The notes under the pieces are model-generated. The model made no database searches and had not been told where the DNA came from. It saw only the letters and a program-made list of their open reading frames with translations. A program made the position numbers and the translations under genes. From the NCBI GenBank assembly GCA_013140985.1, contig JABFRU010000012.1, forward strand, positions 1 to 56,410: a stretch of DNA of 56,410 nucleotides, given 5' to 3'. Of this stretch, positions 36,401 through 46,243 are shown piece by piece. This DNA is from Chitinophagaceae bacterium. Its GTDB lineage: Bacteria; Bacteroidota; Bacteroidia; Chitinophagales; Chitinophagaceae. How positions within the stretch are numbered: position 1 is the stretch's first letter; every line of letters starts with the position of its first letter.

Positions 36401-36420
36401 TAAATGACCGAAACGAATTC

Positions 36421-39400
36421 ATGGATGAACATATAACCATAATAAAGAATCCCGAAATGCCCGAAGCCGAAAATTATTATTGGCTGCGCAAAAAGGGTAT
36501 TGACTATATCGAACAGTTGGGCAACAGGTGGTGGACCGACTATAATATCCATGATCCGGGTATTACTATTCTCGAAGCGCTGAGTTATGCATTGACAGAA
36601 TTAGGGTACCGTACGGGTTTTGATATACAGGATCTCCTGGCTGACCCGGGAAATAAGATCCTTGATCCCGACAAACAAGGCTTTTATACAGCAAGAGAAA
36701 TATTGACAGTAAACCCATGGACAGTTACTGATTACAGGAAACTATTGGTAGATGTATCCGGTATAAAAAATGCATGGCTTATCTGCAAGCAATGTGCCTG
36801 CGAAACCAATCTCTACGTTGATTGCAAAAAAAGCGAACTCAGTTATAAAAAACCAAAACCTCCTGAAAAACCAGCTGATCATTTAGTGATCCCGAAAGGA
36901 TTATACGATGTGTTCCTTGAGTTTGAAGAAGAAGAAAAGGCAGGCGACCTGAACAGCGGAAAAATAAAACAACAGTTCTCGGTTACTATTAATAATAAAC
37001 CGGTAACTATCGTTGTTGAACTTCGCTTGCCAGCCTGGCCACAGGTAGATGTACTAAGAAAGAAAGAAAATGTTTGGAAAAAATTCTGTGGGCAGAAGAG
37101 TTCTGTCGAAAAAGTAAAAGCCACTGTTATATCCGGCAATAAACAGGATAATATCGATATAACAGATGACAAGCTGGGTAATGCATTGCGTAAACCCATG
37201 TATGTTACACTCGAAGTAGAATTCAAACCTGATAGCAGCTTGCCGGCAACGGAAAAAATTATATGGGAGGACATGCCTTTTAACCTGCTACTGACAGCAG
37301 CCGATATAAAAAAGCAATTGAAAGTAGGCGACCTGAGAAAAGTATTTGAAGACTTTTCCGCAGGAGGTATGGCGGCAAGATATCATGAAAGGATACAGAA
37401 AACTGCACTGACAATTAAAGCGGTCAACCAGTCGCTTCAATCACACCGCAATCTTTGTGAAGATTTTTGTACAGTGACAGCTATTGGTATTGAAGAAGTA
37501 GCTGTTTGTGCCGACATTGAATTAAGCGGCGATGCTGATATTGAAAAAGTATTGGCAGAAGTCTATTACAAGGTCGAAAATTATTTCAGTCCCGATATAA
37601 AATTTTATTCACTGAAAGAAAGAATGGCAGCCAGGATACCGGTTGATGAGATATTTGAGGGGCCGCCATTGCAATTTGGGTTTATAGATACAACTGAGAT
37701 AGAAGCCACTGCTCTTAAAGCAGAATTACATACATCAGATGTCATCAACCTGCTGATGGATATTGAAGGAGTAAAAGCCGTTAAGAATTTGGTACTGGTT
37801 CGTTATGATAAAGAAGGCAAGGCAACAGAAAGCCAGCAATGGACATTGAAAATTACACCAGGGCACCAGCCAAGATTGTTTTTGGAGGCGTCTAAATTTC
37901 TTGTTTTTAAAAATAATCTTACTTTCTTGCCCGATGTATCTGAATTGATGGATACACTAACGGTCATCCGGGGAAGTTTACAACGACCCAAGCTTAAAGA
38001 TCATGATCTTAATCTTCCCGTTCCGCAAGGCAAGTATTATGACTGGCAGGATTATTACCCGGTTCAATATTCATTCCCATTAACCTATGGTATAGGTTAT
38101 GAAGGTTTACCATCTCATGCCGGCGATCTCCGGAGAGCACAGGCCAGCCAGTTAAAATCTTATTTATTGTTCTATGAACAGATGCTGGTAAATTATCTCG
38201 CCCAACTGGCACATATCAAAGATCTTTTTGCATTGGATACAAGTGTCAGCCATTCATATTTCAGCCGGTTATTTAATGATAATGATATAGCCGGTGTTAC
38301 ATCATTATATACAGCGTTTGATCAAACAAAGCTTGACTCATTGGCAGAGGATCAAAAGGAATTTCTTGACCGGAGAAACCGTTTCATGGATCATCTGCTG
38401 GCGAGGTTTGCAGAAAGTTTTACCGACTATACTTTGTTACTTTATTCTTATACAGGACAGGGTGCTGTAGCAAATGATATTTTGCTGAAAGATAAGATCG
38501 CTTTCCTTAAAATTTATCCTTTGATAAGCGCCGCAAGGGCCCGGGCATTTAATTATAAAGATGAGGGAAACACCTGCGACGATGATAATATATCAGGTTT
38601 ACAAAAACGAATATCTGCGCTGCTCGGCTTTGAGCAATATATCAGTTATTTTGATTTTGTTGAAACGGGAAATTCAGGCAAATACAAATTAGCACTAAGG
38701 TCAGGCGATGCCAGTTTATTGGAAAGCACCACCACATTTACAGATATTGAAAAGAAAGCAGGGTCTGAGAAATCTTTAAAAATAATGGATGATATCGCCG
38801 ATCACATTTCCATTCCTGAAAGATTTGATATCAGTTCCAGCCAGTCAAAATTCAAAGTGAATCTTACTAATGCCGGCGGCACCAAAATAGCGAGTGGAAA
38901 ACAATCCTATGCTACAAAAGCAGAAGCCGAACAGGCAAGAGATGGAATAATTGCATTTGCAAAGAAATTTTTAGCACAACAACAAGTTCTGCTGGTAGAA
39001 CATCTTTTATTAAGGCCAAGATTCACTCCAACAACTTTACCTCCCGATGGAGACGCATTGTTGCCTGTTTGTGTACAACCCGATTGCAGTTTCTGTGGCG
39101 ATGAAGATCCTTACTCATTCCGCATCACATTTGTAATGAATGGTGAATCGGGTCTTGCAAAAAATAATATTCTCTTCAGGCGATTTGCGGAAGAAACCAT
39201 TCGCCGGGAAACGCCGGCACATATTGCAGTTAAAATATGCTGGGTGAAAGAACCTGAATTAATAGCATTTGAAAAAGCATGGTGTGAGTGGCTGACTGAA
39301 TTATCAAAAGCAGAGCCGGTGCCACAAACACTTTCTGATAAATTAAAAGCCGTCATTGACCTGTTCAAAGATCTTAACAGTGTATATCCCCCGGCTTCGT

Positions 39401-39486
39401 TGCATGATTGTGTGGATGGCAATGATGAGAACAGGGTCTATTTGGATCAAACCATTATTTCAAAACGCAAAAAAGATTCACCATGA
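36421..39486 (+). CDS. Second large eCIS baseplate protein (Pvc12-like)
   Basis: 1021 aa. The N-terminal WWTDYNIHDPGITILEALSY, then ALTELGYRTGFDIQDLL, is the family signature in eCIS and relates it to the wedge protein next to it. The middle part is mixed alpha/beta, with helices SQLKSYLLFYEQMLVNYLAQ and LLARFAESFTDYTLLLYSYT. A late segment has CVQPDCSFCGDEDPYSFRIT and FRRFAEETIRRETPAHIAVK, the common C-terminal part. It pairs with the gpJ-like protein to form the wedge ring. Stop overlaps the next start (ATGA). Confidence 0.88.
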   Translation: MDEHITIIKNPEMPEAENYYWLRKKGIDYIEQLGNRWWTDYNIHDPGITILEALSYALTELGYRTGFDIQDLLADPGNKILDPDKQGFYTAREILTVNPWTVTDYRKLLVDVSGIKNAWLICKQCACETNLYVDCKKSELSYKKPKPPEKPADHLVIPKGLYDVFLEFEEEEKAGDLNSGKIKQQFSVTINNKPVTIVVELRLPAWPQVDVLRKKENVWKKFCGQKSSVEKVKATVISGNKQDNIDITDDKLGNALRKPMYVTLEVEFKPDSSLPATEKIIWEDMPFNLLLTAADIKKQLKVGDLRKVFEDFSAGGMAARYHERIQKTALTIKAVNQSLQSHRNLCEDFCTVTAIGIEEVAVCADIELSGDADIEKVLAEVYYKVENYFSPDIKFYSLKERMAARIPVDEIFEGPPLQFGFIDTTEIEATALKAELHTSDVINLLMDIEGVKAVKNLVLVRYDKEGKATESQQWTLKITPGHQPRLFLEASKFLVFKNNLTFLPDVSELMDTLTVIRGSLQRPKLKDHDLNLPVPQGKYYDWQDYYPVQYSFPLTYGIGYEGLPSHAGDLRRAQASQLKSYLLFYEQMLVNYLAQLAHIKDLFALDTSVSHSYFSRLFNDNDIAGVTSLYTAFDQTKLDSLAEDQKEFLDRRNRFMDHLLARFAESFTDYTLLLYSYTGQGAVANDILLKDKIAFLKIYPLISAARARAFNYKDEGNTCDDDNISGLQKRISALLGFEQYISYFDFVETGNSGKYKLALRSGDASLLESTTTFTDIEKKAGSEKSLKIMDDIADHISIPERFDISSSQSKFKVNLTNAGGTKIASGKQSYATKAEAEQARDGIIAFAKKFLAQQQVLLVEHLLLRPRFTPTTLPPDGDALLPVCVQPDCSFCGDEDPYSFRITFVMNGESGLAKNNILFRRFAEETIRRETPAHIAVKICWVKEPELIAFEKAWCEWLTELSKAEPVPQTLSDKLKAVIDLFKDLNSVYPPASLHDCVDGNDENRVYLDQTIISKRKKDSP

Positions 39487-42400
39487 TACCAGTAGTAAAT
39501 CAATACCCCGAGTTTGTTGCTGACCAGCTACTCACTTCTGATGATCTGAATAATATGTTTGGTTTCCTAGAAGAACAGGAACGCCTTACCCGAACCAGCA
39601 TGATCGGCATTGGCATCGTTTGTGGTCTTGAAGTAAAAACAGCTGTGGATGGAACAAGCATCACTATTACAGGCGGGGCAGGAGCCACTTCTGAAGGCTA
39701 TTTGATAAAACTTGAAACCGATACTTATTTTGAATACAAAGATTTTGATGCAGTAAAGCCGAGGCATTATGATGGTGTATTTGTAAATACAACAGTAGAA
39801 GCAGACGGGAAGATGAAGCATACACAGAAATTCCCGATATGGGAATTATTTGCAAAAAGCGAAACAGATGCCAAGAAATTGGACAAGACTTTTTTGAATG
39901 ATAAAGTAGTACTGCTTTTCTATGAGATGCTGGAGCAACATGCCAAGAACTGCGATCCTACTTCCTGTGATGATAAGGGAACAGATGTATTTATTACTGT
40001 AAGGAGGTTACTCGTTACTAAAGACGATGCGGAGAAGCTTTTACCGAAGGAAAAAAATGTGAAGCCAATTGATCCGGGAGGATTGGGCTTGCCGGTACTT
40101 ACCGACATAACTTCTTTGAACCCCTTCCATAAACTTTCCGCATTCTCGGGCCTTGGTTTTACAAGTGCTGCTTTTGAAGATATATTAATGAGCCGGCTTA
40201 AGCTGCCGGATCTTATCATGAGAAGGTATGATGTTACAGCCACCAATCTTACCACATCAAATGATGTGTTCGAACGTTACCAGGATATTTTTACCAAAAC
40301 TTTTGTGGACAGCACCGGCAGCGCATTGAGCCAATTATACTTTGTATATCGTTCTTTATTATTAGATGTATCATCGGGCAACCCATTTGGAAATTTTGCC
40401 AATAAGTTTGCCTTTTTGCATAATAACACTATATCCGGCAACCGGCTTCTTCATTTTCAATACTACTATGACCTGTTCAGCGACCTTTTGCAAGCCTATA
40501 ATGAAATGCGCTGGCTGGGTGTAAAATTGATCGCACAGTGTTGCCCCGACAGCAGTTTATTTCCCCGTCATCTTTTGTTAGGTGAAGCTATTCCTGTTGC
40601 CGATCAGCAACGGAGCCGTTTCAGGCATTATTTTATTCCATCACCGGTGTTGAATAATAATAATGAAATGGTGCTTGAGTTGAAATTATTGTTCCGTCGT
40701 CTTTTATTGATGGTGGAGAAATTTGAAACACCTGTTCCCGTAGTATTTAATAAAGATAATATAGATGCTAACATACGCATTACTCCTTCCAGGTTGGGCG
40801 ATGTAAAGCTATCTGAAAAATCGTTGCCATTTTATTATAAAGTGAATGACGCTACAGGAAGATTATTTCTGAACTGGAGTTATGAAAAAACAAGACGGGA
40901 CAGGGGAGACCAGGTGCTGAGCTATCATGCCGCTCTTTATAATAACAGCGACGATTTTGTTTTGAATCCATTGCGATATGAGATAGAGCCGTATAATTTT
41001 TTCCGTATTGAGGGCCATGTAGGCAAATCATATAAAACTGCTCTTTCTTCAGTGGTCAATATCCGTAACCGTTTTCGTCTTCCGTTTGATGTGGTAGTGT
41101 TGAGAGCAAGTCTTAATAATGGTGAAATTGATTTCAGCAATACACAATGTCATTTCCAGGACCTGGATACTGTCTATAACTCTTTAAAAGCAGAACTTAC
41201 TTGTCTTTTTTGCAGGGAGATGGTTTATTATTATGCTATTCCGCCGGATAATGATAACCTCGCAACACCAAAAGATAATATCCCTGCTGTTCCTTTATTG
41301 AAAGCTTGTTCGCCGGGCTTTAGGTATGCGATCAGAACTTTTGGTCATGAATTTGAGCAGATATATCCTTCCATCAGGAACCAGGAGGATATTAATTTGA
41401 ATTTTGTCAATCCCGGACTGTTTGTATCGTTTGTAGCCGCACAATTCAATCCTTATGTTTTCAGGAGAGCTTTATTGTTTTACATGGAAAAGATCTTCGA
41501 GAACATGAAGACATTCATCAGCCAGGTGGATATTGATAAACTTGATTTTTATCATAACCGTTTGCGTTCGGTAGCCGACCTGCTGAGAAAAATGCTGAAA
41601 AATCAACTGGCCACTGTTACAGATCATGCCCGGCAGGTAGAATTGGAAGATGAGATCGATCATCTTGACGTGTTGTTATTTGCCTGCACACAAAAACCAT
41701 TTGATGAGTTGGTAAAAAAATACAAGGAAAGGATTGCGCAACTTAATAATCTTCGTCAGCTAAGCAAGTTTGTTCAGAAGCATCCGGGTATTGAGCATAA
41801 AGCAGGAGTACCAAAAGGCGGTACATTTATTCTTGTATATCATGAAAGACCCAGGGAAGTTACCATTCAACCTGGAGCTGCTTTAGATGCCGGAGACGTT
41901 GTAGCTGTTAATCCCGGGTTTACTACCGCAATAGCCGTTAACCCCGGATTTACGGATGCAATAGCATTGAATCCTGCTGCGACCCCCACCATCAGCGGAT
42001 CAAGATTATCATTTTCAAATATTAATAAACTTGTCAGGGATCTGCGCACAGCAGGATTGAGTACAGATAAGCTTTCATTGATAAATGATGACCTGATCAA
42101 GATCGGGAATCTGAAGCCGGGTTTATTTGATACGAAAGTGACAGAAATAACAGATGGAACAGTGATCGCTGATTTTTATCTGCCTTATTTGTGTTGTTCT
42201 GATTGTGCCCCTGTTCATTTTATCATTACCGAACCAAATGTTATTGCAACCATCGCTTTGGATAAGATGGAATTCTGCAGTGATGATAAAACGAATTTTG
42301 TATTTAAAGTTTCTCCCGCAGGCGGTGTAGTAACAGGTGAAGGTGTGATATCAGATAATAACATTTTTTCATTCAACCCTTCTGCTACTGTATTCTCGGG

Positions 42401-43817
42401 CACTGAAAAAGAAAAAGAGATCACATTCACTTATGTAGTAGAAGACAAAACAGCGACACTAAAAATAAAAGTGTTTAAAAAACCAATAGCTGATTTTGAA
42501 TTTGTACCTGCTCCCGGCTCTTCTCACCGGGATATTATAATTACTAATAAATCACAGTTTGGTTCTTTGTTCGATTGGGATTTTGGCGAATCATCCGATC
42601 CGTCCGATACATCTACAAAAGAGAGTCCCGGCAATCATATATATAAAGATGAGGGAGAATATACAATAACACTGAAAGTAACCAATGGTATTTGTAGTAC
42701 CACTATTACCAAAGTAGTAAATATTGTGGCGCCGGGTAATGTCAACATAAGTTTATTAAAGAAAGAATTCTGCAGTGATGATAAAACGGAACATCTCTTT
42801 ACTATATCGCCGAATAATACAAAAGTTACAGGGGAGGGAGTAGAGCAAAAAACAGCAGGATTTGTATTTATTCCTGCAAAAGTGAATGTTGATACTATAT
42901 TGAACAAGACAGTTAGTTTCAAAGGAACATCTGCCGGTAACCTGGATGGGGGCTTTGCCGCTGTAGTTCATCACCGGCCATCCAAGCCTGCATTCAACTT
43001 TGAAAGAGTGGGAACAACGGATGAGGTCATCTTTACGATCACTCAGTCAGAATTTGCACAAGTATTCCAGTGGAAATTTGGAGATGGGCAGGTGCTTGAA
43101 AGCGAGAAAAGACAGGTACGTCATCAGTATCTCCAGCAAGGCGGTGATTTCGTAGTAACATTGGTAGGAGTAAATGGCCCATGCTCCAGTGAGCCTGCTA
43201 CTGTTACCGTTCCATTGCCACCGGTAGTGATCATTAACAAAACTTGTATTCCGATAAACAGAACTGTAACAGAATTTGAAAAACTGCAAAGCCTCGATCC
43301 AAACCTGTTCACAGTTTTCACCCAGCAGCTGGCTTCATTTAAAGAAATAAGAAGATTCTTTGCCGAGTTTGATCCTTTGGCAGCCAAACCGGCAGAGGAA
43401 CAATTGCAATTCTTTACAAACAAAAAAGTGGCTACATTATTAGAGCCATGGCTAACTGAAACTGCCGCTATGTTCAGTTCAGATTTCAGGACACTTTCTT
43501 TTGAGTTGTTTAAGATATTAACTGATATGAGTATGCTGGTGGCTTGTGTGAAGAAGGAAGATATTGGTGGAGGGGATATAAAAATGTCAGGGGTATTTAA
43601 GAACATCAGTGCTAATTTGAATAAACTGGGTACGATGATCAATCCGCCGGGAGTAGTTCCTGTTACATTGCCTGCTGATCAAAAGAAAATCTTGTCACGG
43701 ATGAAAAATGGTTTGGATGATGAGCTTACAAGAGTAGCAGCCAATAATGAGAATAAACCAGCTTACAAAGAGATTGTCGGTAAATTAATAAACACAATGA
43801 AAGCAATGGGATTTTAA
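39483..43817 (+). CDS. Large eCIS-cluster protein with two CSDDK-PKD modules, possible fibre or adhesin
   Basis: 1444 aa without signal peptide. The N-terminus (MIPVVNQYPEFVADQLLTSD DL; N-L-M-F-G-F-L-E-E-Q-E-R) is followed by helical and mixed domains to about residue 800. A short repeat with NPGFT lies at ~804-830. From ~920 there are two tandem modules: FCSDDKTNFVF plus VTGEGV, then PKD 1 with LFDWDFGE and EGEYTITLKV; again FCSDDKTEHLF plus VTGEGV, then PKD 2 with VFQWKFGDG and GGDFVVTLVG. The C-terminal ~200 residues are helical. PKD modules usually mediate surface binding, so a fibre or receptor-binding role is plausible. Position between baseplate and tape-measure genes fits a tail periphery protein. 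Family not recognised. Confidence 0.72.
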   Translation: MIPVVNQYPEFVADQLLTSDDLNNMFGFLEEQERLTRTSMIGIGIVCGLEVKTAVDGTSITITGGAGATSEGYLIKLETDTYFEYKDFDAVKPRHYDGVFVNTTVEADGKMKHTQKFPIWELFAKSETDAKKLDKTFLNDKVVLLFYEMLEQHAKNCDPTSCDDKGTDVFITVRRLLVTKDDAEKLLPKEKNVKPIDPGGLGLPVLTDITSLNPFHKLSAFSGLGFTSAAFEDILMSRLKLPDLIMRRYDVTATNLTTSNDVFERYQDIFTKTFVDSTGSALSQLYFVYRSLLLDVSSGNPFGNFANKFAFLHNNTISGNRLLHFQYYYDLFSDLLQAYNEMRWLGVKLIAQCCPDSSLFPRHLLLGEAIPVADQQRSRFRHYFIPSPVLNNNNEMVLELKLLFRRLLLMVEKFETPVPVVFNKDNIDANIRITPSRLGDVKLSEKSLPFYYKVNDATGRLFLNWSYEKTRRDRGDQVLSYHAALYNNSDDFVLNPLRYEIEPYNFFRIEGHVGKSYKTALSSVVNIRNRFRLPFDVVVLRASLNNGEIDFSNTQCHFQDLDTVYNSLKAELTCLFCREMVYYYAIPPDNDNLATPKDNIPAVPLLKACSPGFRYAIRTFGHEFEQIYPSIRNQEDINLNFVNPGLFVSFVAAQFNPYVFRRALLFYMEKIFENMKTFISQVDIDKLDFYHNRLRSVADLLRKMLKNQLATVTDHARQVELEDEIDHLDVLLFACTQKPFDELVKKYKERIAQLNNLRQLSKFVQKHPGIEHKAGVPKGGTFILVYHERPREVTIQPGAALDAGDVVAVNPGFTTAIAVNPGFTDAIALNPAATPTISGSRLSFSNINKLVRDLRTAGLSTDKLSLINDDLIKIGNLKPGLFDTKVTEITDGTVIADFYLPYLCCSDCAPVHFIITEPNVIATIALDKMEFCSDDKTNFVFKVSPAGGVVTGEGVISDNNIFSFNPSATVFSGTEKEKEITFTYVVEDKTATLKIKVFKKPIADFEFVPAPGSSHRDIIITNKSQFGSLFDWDFGESSDPSDTSTKESPGNHIYKDEGEYTITLKVTNGICSTTITKVVNIVAPGNVNISLLKKEFCSDDKTEHLFTISPNNTKVTGEGVEQKTAGFVFIPAKVNVDTILNKTVSFKGTSAGNLDGGFAAVVHHRPSKPAFNFERVGTTDEVIFTITQSEFAQVFQWKFGDGQVLESEKRQVRHQYLQQGGDFVVTLVGVNGPCSSEPATVTVPLPPVVIINKTCIPINRTVTEFEKLQSLDPNLFTVFTQQLASFKEIRRFFAEFDPLAAKPAEEQLQFFTNKKVATLLEPWLTETAAMFSSDFRTLSFELFKILTDMSMLVACVKKEDIGGGDIKMSGVFKNISANLNKLGTMINPPGVVPVTLPADQKKILSRMKNGLDDELTRVAANNENKPAYKEIVGKLINTMKAMGF

Positions 43818-43820
43818 AAG

Positions 43821-45398
43821 ATGCCCGGTAAGGAAACACATATCATCAAAAGCCAGGTCATTGATATGGCAACTAACTGTGATGATGGCTTTGTCATTCA
43901 GCAGGAGATAAGCCGCCTCACCAATGAACATTTGACCAAAGAGATGGCTTTATTATTTGACCGGCTGGTGCCGGCTGATCAGTGGGTTTATATTGACAAG
44001 CTCAATATAGAATTGGATACTATTGAAAGAACAAAGCTTGAATCAGAGTTTGTTGACAAAACGTTGCAGGCAGTTGAGAATGCTCTCAGAAGTAAGCTGT
44101 CATATTCAATTGATCAGCCAGGCACTCAGGATCGGCCACAAAGTAAACCAGCAAGATTGATGCAAGTACTGATCCATTTTTTGGAAAAAGGGTATTTGCC
44201 CTGGACATTTTCTCTGACCAATCACAGTGATCTTGAGGAGCAATTGATAGAAGTATTCGGAGATTCGGCTGATCCTGTTACTTCCGGCGTCAATAATCTT
44301 TCCGGTCTTGATATAAAGCAATTAAAGGAAGTATTCCGGTCAACAATTGCAGTCCGGCGTTTTGTCGATCAATTTTCGGATGAAGCCGTTAAAGGTCTTC
44401 TTTTGTTATTCACTGCCGGAGAATATGAATTGATGAAAAGTGAATTCCCTGCAATAAAAGCTTTTATTCAGCAACTCGCAGCAATAAAGGGAAAGATATT
44501 TCATGAAGAATGGAAAAAAATAAAAGAACTCCTGGTTACAGATCTTGCAAAAACTGCTGAGATAGACCCTGTTCATCACTTTGAAAAGAACCTGGTAAGA
44601 AATTCCTTTTTGCAACATGGGGAAGTGGTCTCTAAAATTTCTGTACCAGCTTCTTTGCTCAACCATGTGTTAACAGAAACCGGGTCCGGCAAAGAACTGA
44701 TGAAAGAATATATTTTGATGCCCCAAAATATACCTGCAGAACTCTTGAAAGAAAAAGAAATGCAAAAAGAAGAAATGCAGGAAAAAAAGCTTGTGCACCC
44801 GGCAGATGAAAAAGAAATGTTCAAAAAGGAAGATGAGAAAACGGAGGAGAAAGACATCCTTATAAAGAAAAAGAAAGAGTATCAGCAAGAGGAAGATGAA
44901 AAGGAAGGAATATATATATCCAATGCAGGACTGGTGATCCTTGCGCCATTTCTTTCATCCTTTTTCAAACAAGTTGGCCTCACAGAGGGTAAAGATATTG
45001 CTGACAGGTCCAAAGCAGTATGCCTCTTGCAATATCTTACCGGTTACAACAAAGATTGGAAGGAATATGATATGCCATTGAACAAAATATTATGTGGAGC
45101 TGAACCCGGCGACAGGATCGATACGGATATTGAGCTCAGTGAGAACGGGAAAAATGAAGCCGTCTTACTACTGCAGGCAGTTATCCGTAATTGGGGTTCT
45201 CTTGGTAACACATCAATAGAAGGATTACAGGAAAGTTTTTTACAGCGTAACGGAAAGCTCACAAGAAAGAGTGAAGATTGGTTATTGCAGGTAGAGCAAA
45301 AAAGCTATGATATGCTGTTACAGCATTTACCCTGGACGATCAGCATGGTAAAACTGCCATGGATGAAATGTATGGTGAGAACAGAATGGATCAATTAA
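43821..45398 (+). CDS. eCIS tape-measure protein (CIS_TMP-like)
   Basis: 525 aa. The family sets tube length and may fill the lumen. The N-terminal IIKSQVIDMATNCDDGFVIQ, then RLVPADQWVYIDKLNIELDT, is the hallmark (an I-D-K-L-x-I-x-L strand after the first helices). A strongly charged Lys/Glu stretch at about 312-355 (KEKEMQKEEMQEKKLVHPAD; KKKKEYQQEEDEKEG) separates it from the C-terminal domain (ISNAGLVILAPFLSSFFKQV, ... YDMPLNKILCG, ... LLQHLPWTISMVKLPWM). I-S-N-A-G-L-V-I-L-A-P-F-L is the conserved C-terminal block. It follows the PKD gene by three bases. Confidence 0.88.
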   Translation: MPGKETHIIKSQVIDMATNCDDGFVIQQEISRLTNEHLTKEMALLFDRLVPADQWVYIDKLNIELDTIERTKLESEFVDKTLQAVENALRSKLSYSIDQPGTQDRPQSKPARLMQVLIHFLEKGYLPWTFSLTNHSDLEEQLIEVFGDSADPVTSGVNNLSGLDIKQLKEVFRSTIAVRRFVDQFSDEAVKGLLLLFTAGEYELMKSEFPAIKAFIQQLAAIKGKIFHEEWKKIKELLVTDLAKTAEIDPVHHFEKNLVRNSFLQHGEVVSKISVPASLLNHVLTETGSGKELMKEYILMPQNIPAELLKEKEMQKEEMQEKKLVHPADEKEMFKKEDEKTEEKDILIKKKKEYQQEEDEKEGIYISNAGLVILAPFLSSFFKQVGLTEGKDIADRSKAVCLLQYLTGYNKDWKEYDMPLNKILCGAEPGDRIDTDIELSENGKNEAVLLLQAVIRNWGSLGNTSIEGLQESFLQRNGKLTRKSEDWLLQVEQKSYDMLLQHLPWTISMVKLPWMKCMVRTEWIN

Positions 45399-45412
45399 GA
45401 AAATTATTTTTT

Positions 45413-46234
45413 ATGCGTATAGAAAATCACACACTGGTGGCGGATGCAGGTGAAGCTGCCATCCCGGTTTTAAACAGTCCCAATAAAGGAAGTACGATAA
45501 CACCCAAGCACCTTGTCATTCATTACACGGCTGGCCGCAGTGCTCAATCAAGCGTGGACTGGTTCATGAAGCCCGGATCCGATGCTTCGGCACATGTTGT
45601 TATTGGCATGGATGGAAAGATCACACAAGTAGTTCCTTTCAATAAGAAGGCATTCCATGCTGGTGAAAGTAAATGGAATGGATTGACTGGGCTGAATAGT
45701 CATTCAATCGGTATTGAACTGGATAACCCGGGGCTGATGACCAAAACCGGAACTAAATGGTTTGCATGGTTTGGTAAAGAATATCCTTCCAGCGTAGTAA
45801 TAGAAGCAAAACATAAGAACGAGAATGTTGTACGGGGCTGGCATATTTTTTCTGAAAAACAGATCGAGGCATGTGTAAATGTGAGCAAACTGCTGATGTC
45901 TCATTACCAGCTTGGCGATATTGTTGGTCATGATGATATAGCGCCATTCCGCAAAACAGATCCGGGCCCTGCATTTCCGATGGAATCTTTTAAATCAAAA
46001 GTATTGGGACGCCGGGACGATGCACCGACCACCTATACGGTGAATACAGAAAATACCAATCTTCGGGCAGGACCGGGAATGGAATTTTCAATACTGGCAC
46101 AACTTAAAAAGGGAACGAAGGTTGAATTGATGCAAACACAATTGAATTGGTATAATGTTCTTGTAGTAACAAGGGTGACGGGACTGAATGAACCAGAAGG
46201 ATGGGTACACAAGAACCTGCTTACTAAAGATTAG
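45413..46234 (+). CDS. N-acetylmuramoyl-L-alanine amidase with SH3-like domain
   Basis: 273 aa. I prefer the ATG at 45413; the frame is open 18 codons upstream but overlaps the tape-measure stop. The amidase_2/PGRP fold shows zinc ligands VIHYTAG (first His), the HAGESKWNG helix, and GHDDIAPFRKTDPGPAF (second His, catalytic Lys region). The C-terminal ~65 residues (TYTVNTENTNLRAGPGMEFS ... GTKVELMQTQLNWYNVLVVT) are a bacterial SH3 domain for wall binding. There is no signal peptide, so it must leave by lysis or be carried by the particle. Its place just before the cargo gene suggests help in particle release or wall crossing. Confidence 0.9.
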   Translation: MRIENHTLVADAGEAAIPVLNSPNKGSTITPKHLVIHYTAGRSAQSSVDWFMKPGSDASAHVVIGMDGKITQVVPFNKKAFHAGESKWNGLTGLNSHSIGIELDNPGLMTKTGTKWFAWFGKEYPSSVVIEAKHKNENVVRGWHIFSEKQIEACVNVSKLLMSHYQLGDIVGHDDIAPFRKTDPGPAFPMESFKSKVLGRRDDAPTTYTVNTENTNLRAGPGMEFSILAQLKKGTKVELMQTQLNWYNVLVVTRVTGLNEPEGWVHKNLLTKD

Positions 46235-46243
46235 AGATCATTC

